Source: Bradyrhizobiaceae bacterium (GTDB taxonomy: Bacteria > Pseudomonadota > Alphaproteobacteria > Rhizobiales > Xanthobacteraceae). From it: 53,639 bases of DNA. Under the pieces are notes generated by a model. It was not told the origin of the DNA. It saw nothing but the letters and a program-made list of their open reading frames with translations, and ran no database searches. Numbering within the stretch: position 1 is the first letter of the stretch; the number at the start of each line of letters is the position of its first letter. The translations under genes were made by a program, and so were the position numbers. This document shows positions 52,636-53,639 of this stretch, in pieces. The stretch lies in NCBI GenBank assembly GCA_003105195.1, contig PQAH01000266.1, positions 1 to 53,639 on the forward strand, read 5' to 3'.

Positions 52636-53562
52636 TCAATCGCCCGTGATGGTGCGCACCACGCTCGAGGTCGGGCGCTGGCTCAGCGTGGGCAGCTTCT
52701 GCTCGCTGCGCACCTGCTCGTCGTACTTGGCGATCGTCGTCACCGGATCCTTCGCCTTCATGTGCACGACGCGGTAGCCCTCCGCCTTGAGCTGCCTGAG
52801 CAGCTCGGGCAGCGCGTCCGCGGTGTGCGGCTGGAAGTCGTGCATCAGCACGATGCCCTTGCCGAACTTCTTGAGCTTGGCCATCACCGAGGCGACCACC
52901 TGGTCGGGCTTGCGGATCTTGAAGTCGAACGAGTCCATGTCGGTCGAGAAGATGCCGATATTGCGCTCGCCGAGATACTTCACGAGCTCCGGCGGATGCT
53001 TGAGCGCCGGGAACCGGAAGAACGGCGCCGTCGGCGCCCCGGCCGACTGGCGCACCGCGCTCACGCCTTTCTCGATCTCGTCGATCGCCTCCTGGACCGA
53101 CTTCTTCTCCAGGTTCTGGTGCGACCAGGTGTGGGTGCCGATGGAGTGGCCCGCTTCCGCGACCTGCTTGAGGATCTCGGGATGGTAGGTCGCGTGCTTG
53201 CCGATCGGGAAGAACGTCGCCTTCACGCAGTGCGCCGCGAGCGCGTCGAGCACCGCCGGCGTGGTGCGCGGCCACGGCCCGTCGTCGAAGGTCAGCAGCA
53301 CCTCCTTGTGGCGCAGGAAGTCGTGCGCCCTGAAGTGCTCGAAGCCGAAGCCCGGCCCGCCCGTGGTGTCGATCTCCACCACGCGCGCGACGCCGAGCGC
53401 GTTCGGGTTGCCCGGGCAGGCCGCGGCGCCCGCCGACGGCGCGCGCACCGCGGAGAGCGCGGACGGCGTCGCCTGTGCGGCGTGCTGCGGGTTCTGTTGT
53501 GCTTGTGCAGTCGTTGCGAGTGAAACAGTCACGGCAAAAGCGTACGCGGCGACACAGCGCAT
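52636..53562 (-). CDS. Secreted polysaccharide deacetylase (NodB homology, CE4)
   Basis: Exported carbohydrate esterase of 308 residues that would remove acetyl groups from envelope or external N-acetylglucosamine polymers. Signal peptide at about 1-22 (AAYAFAVTVSLATTAQAQ). The NodB motifs are in order: TFDDGP (91-96, catalytic base and metal Asp), HTWSH (His144 and His148, metal ligands), FFRFPAL, and LMHDFQPHT near 255-265 with the catalytic His. The ATG at 53562 follows GGGGGATC; a TTG 15 bases earlier is an alternative start. Substrate (peptidoglycan, chitin-like or exopolysaccharide) is not determined. Confidence 0.93.
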   Translation of the reverse strand: MRCVAAYAFAVTVSLATTAQAQQNPQHAAQATPSALSAVRAPSAGAAACPGNPNALGVARVVEIDTTGGPGFGFEHFRAHDFLRHKEVLLTFDDGPWPRTTPAVLDALAAHCVKATFFPIGKHATYHPEILKQVAEAGHSIGTHTWSHQNLEKKSVQEAIDEIEKGVSAVRQSAGAPTAPFFRFPALKHPPELVKYLGERNIGIFSTDMDSFDFKIRKPDQVVASVMAKLKKFGKGIVLMHDFQPHTADALPELLRQLKAEGYRVVHMKAKDPVTTIAKYDEQVRSEQKLPTLSQRPTSSVVRTITGD

Positions 53563-53639
53563 CGCTCGATCCCCCAATCTGACACTGCGGTCGGCCCCTC
53601 GACCGGAGTTCCGATCCTAGGCGAGAACGTGGCGCGCCA

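Overview
The window is very GC-rich, densely coded chromosomal DNA from an alphaproteobacterium, most likely of the order Hyphomicrobiales (Rhizobiales) and close to the Bradyrhizobiaceae/Xanthobacteraceae. This placement is an inference. It rests on the gene order lptD-lptG-lptF / pepA-holC / ABC-F / ndk / purN-purM / CDP-alcohol transferase-AI-2E permease-hdaA-ppk-ppx / rnd / aspS, on CTTGAT-N17-CTATTT type promoters, and on small families typical of that group (DUF2336, DUF6665-like, Thivi_2564-like). I found no tRNA, rRNA, CRISPR array, transposase, integrase or prophage gene.

Layout. 1-6380: the LPS export genes lptD (cut by the left edge), lptG and lptF on the minus strand, divergent from pepA-holC. 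6380-12460: an ABC-F ATPase, a secreted S10 carboxypeptidase, a lipoprotein, a DinB-like protein and two tandem paralogous small secreted Gly/Trp/His/Tyr-rich proteins. 12460-18100: ndk, a TerC-like membrane protein behind a structured leader, an orphan molybdopterin oxidoreductase, a small lipoprotein, an outer-membrane beta-barrel and a cold-shock protein. 18180-26350: purine synthesis (purM-purN) and a conserved run ending in polyphosphate metabolism (ppk-ppx).

26370-32230 is the most distinctive block. A two-component system whose kinase has a Met/His/Gly-rich sensor loop is divergent from a secreted protein with Met at nearly every fourth residue and from a Tat-exported multicopper oxidase. 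A thioredoxin/DsbD-type fusion lies on the opposite strand next to them. Together they look like an envelope copper-handling and redox module, set between ppx and rnd.

32350-46400: rnd, a ThDP enzyme, a LysE exporter, aspS, an AsmA/YdgA-like envelope protein, the malic enzyme maeB, the spermidine genes speD and speE, an exported amidohydrolase and a PfkB kinase. Two clusters of palindromic repeats sit at gene 3' ends here, and three genes take their TAG stop codon from the repeat edge. 46600-53640: a CSS-EAL cyclic-di-GMP phosphodiesterase, a glycine-zipper protein, a VOC protein, several small membrane or envelope proteins (one behind a good EcfG-type stress promoter), a DUF2336 protein and a secreted polysaccharide deacetylase.

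Most genes are ordinary housekeeping. The points worth following up are the metal module, the repeat families, the speD and terC leaders, and the stress-linked small membrane proteins.
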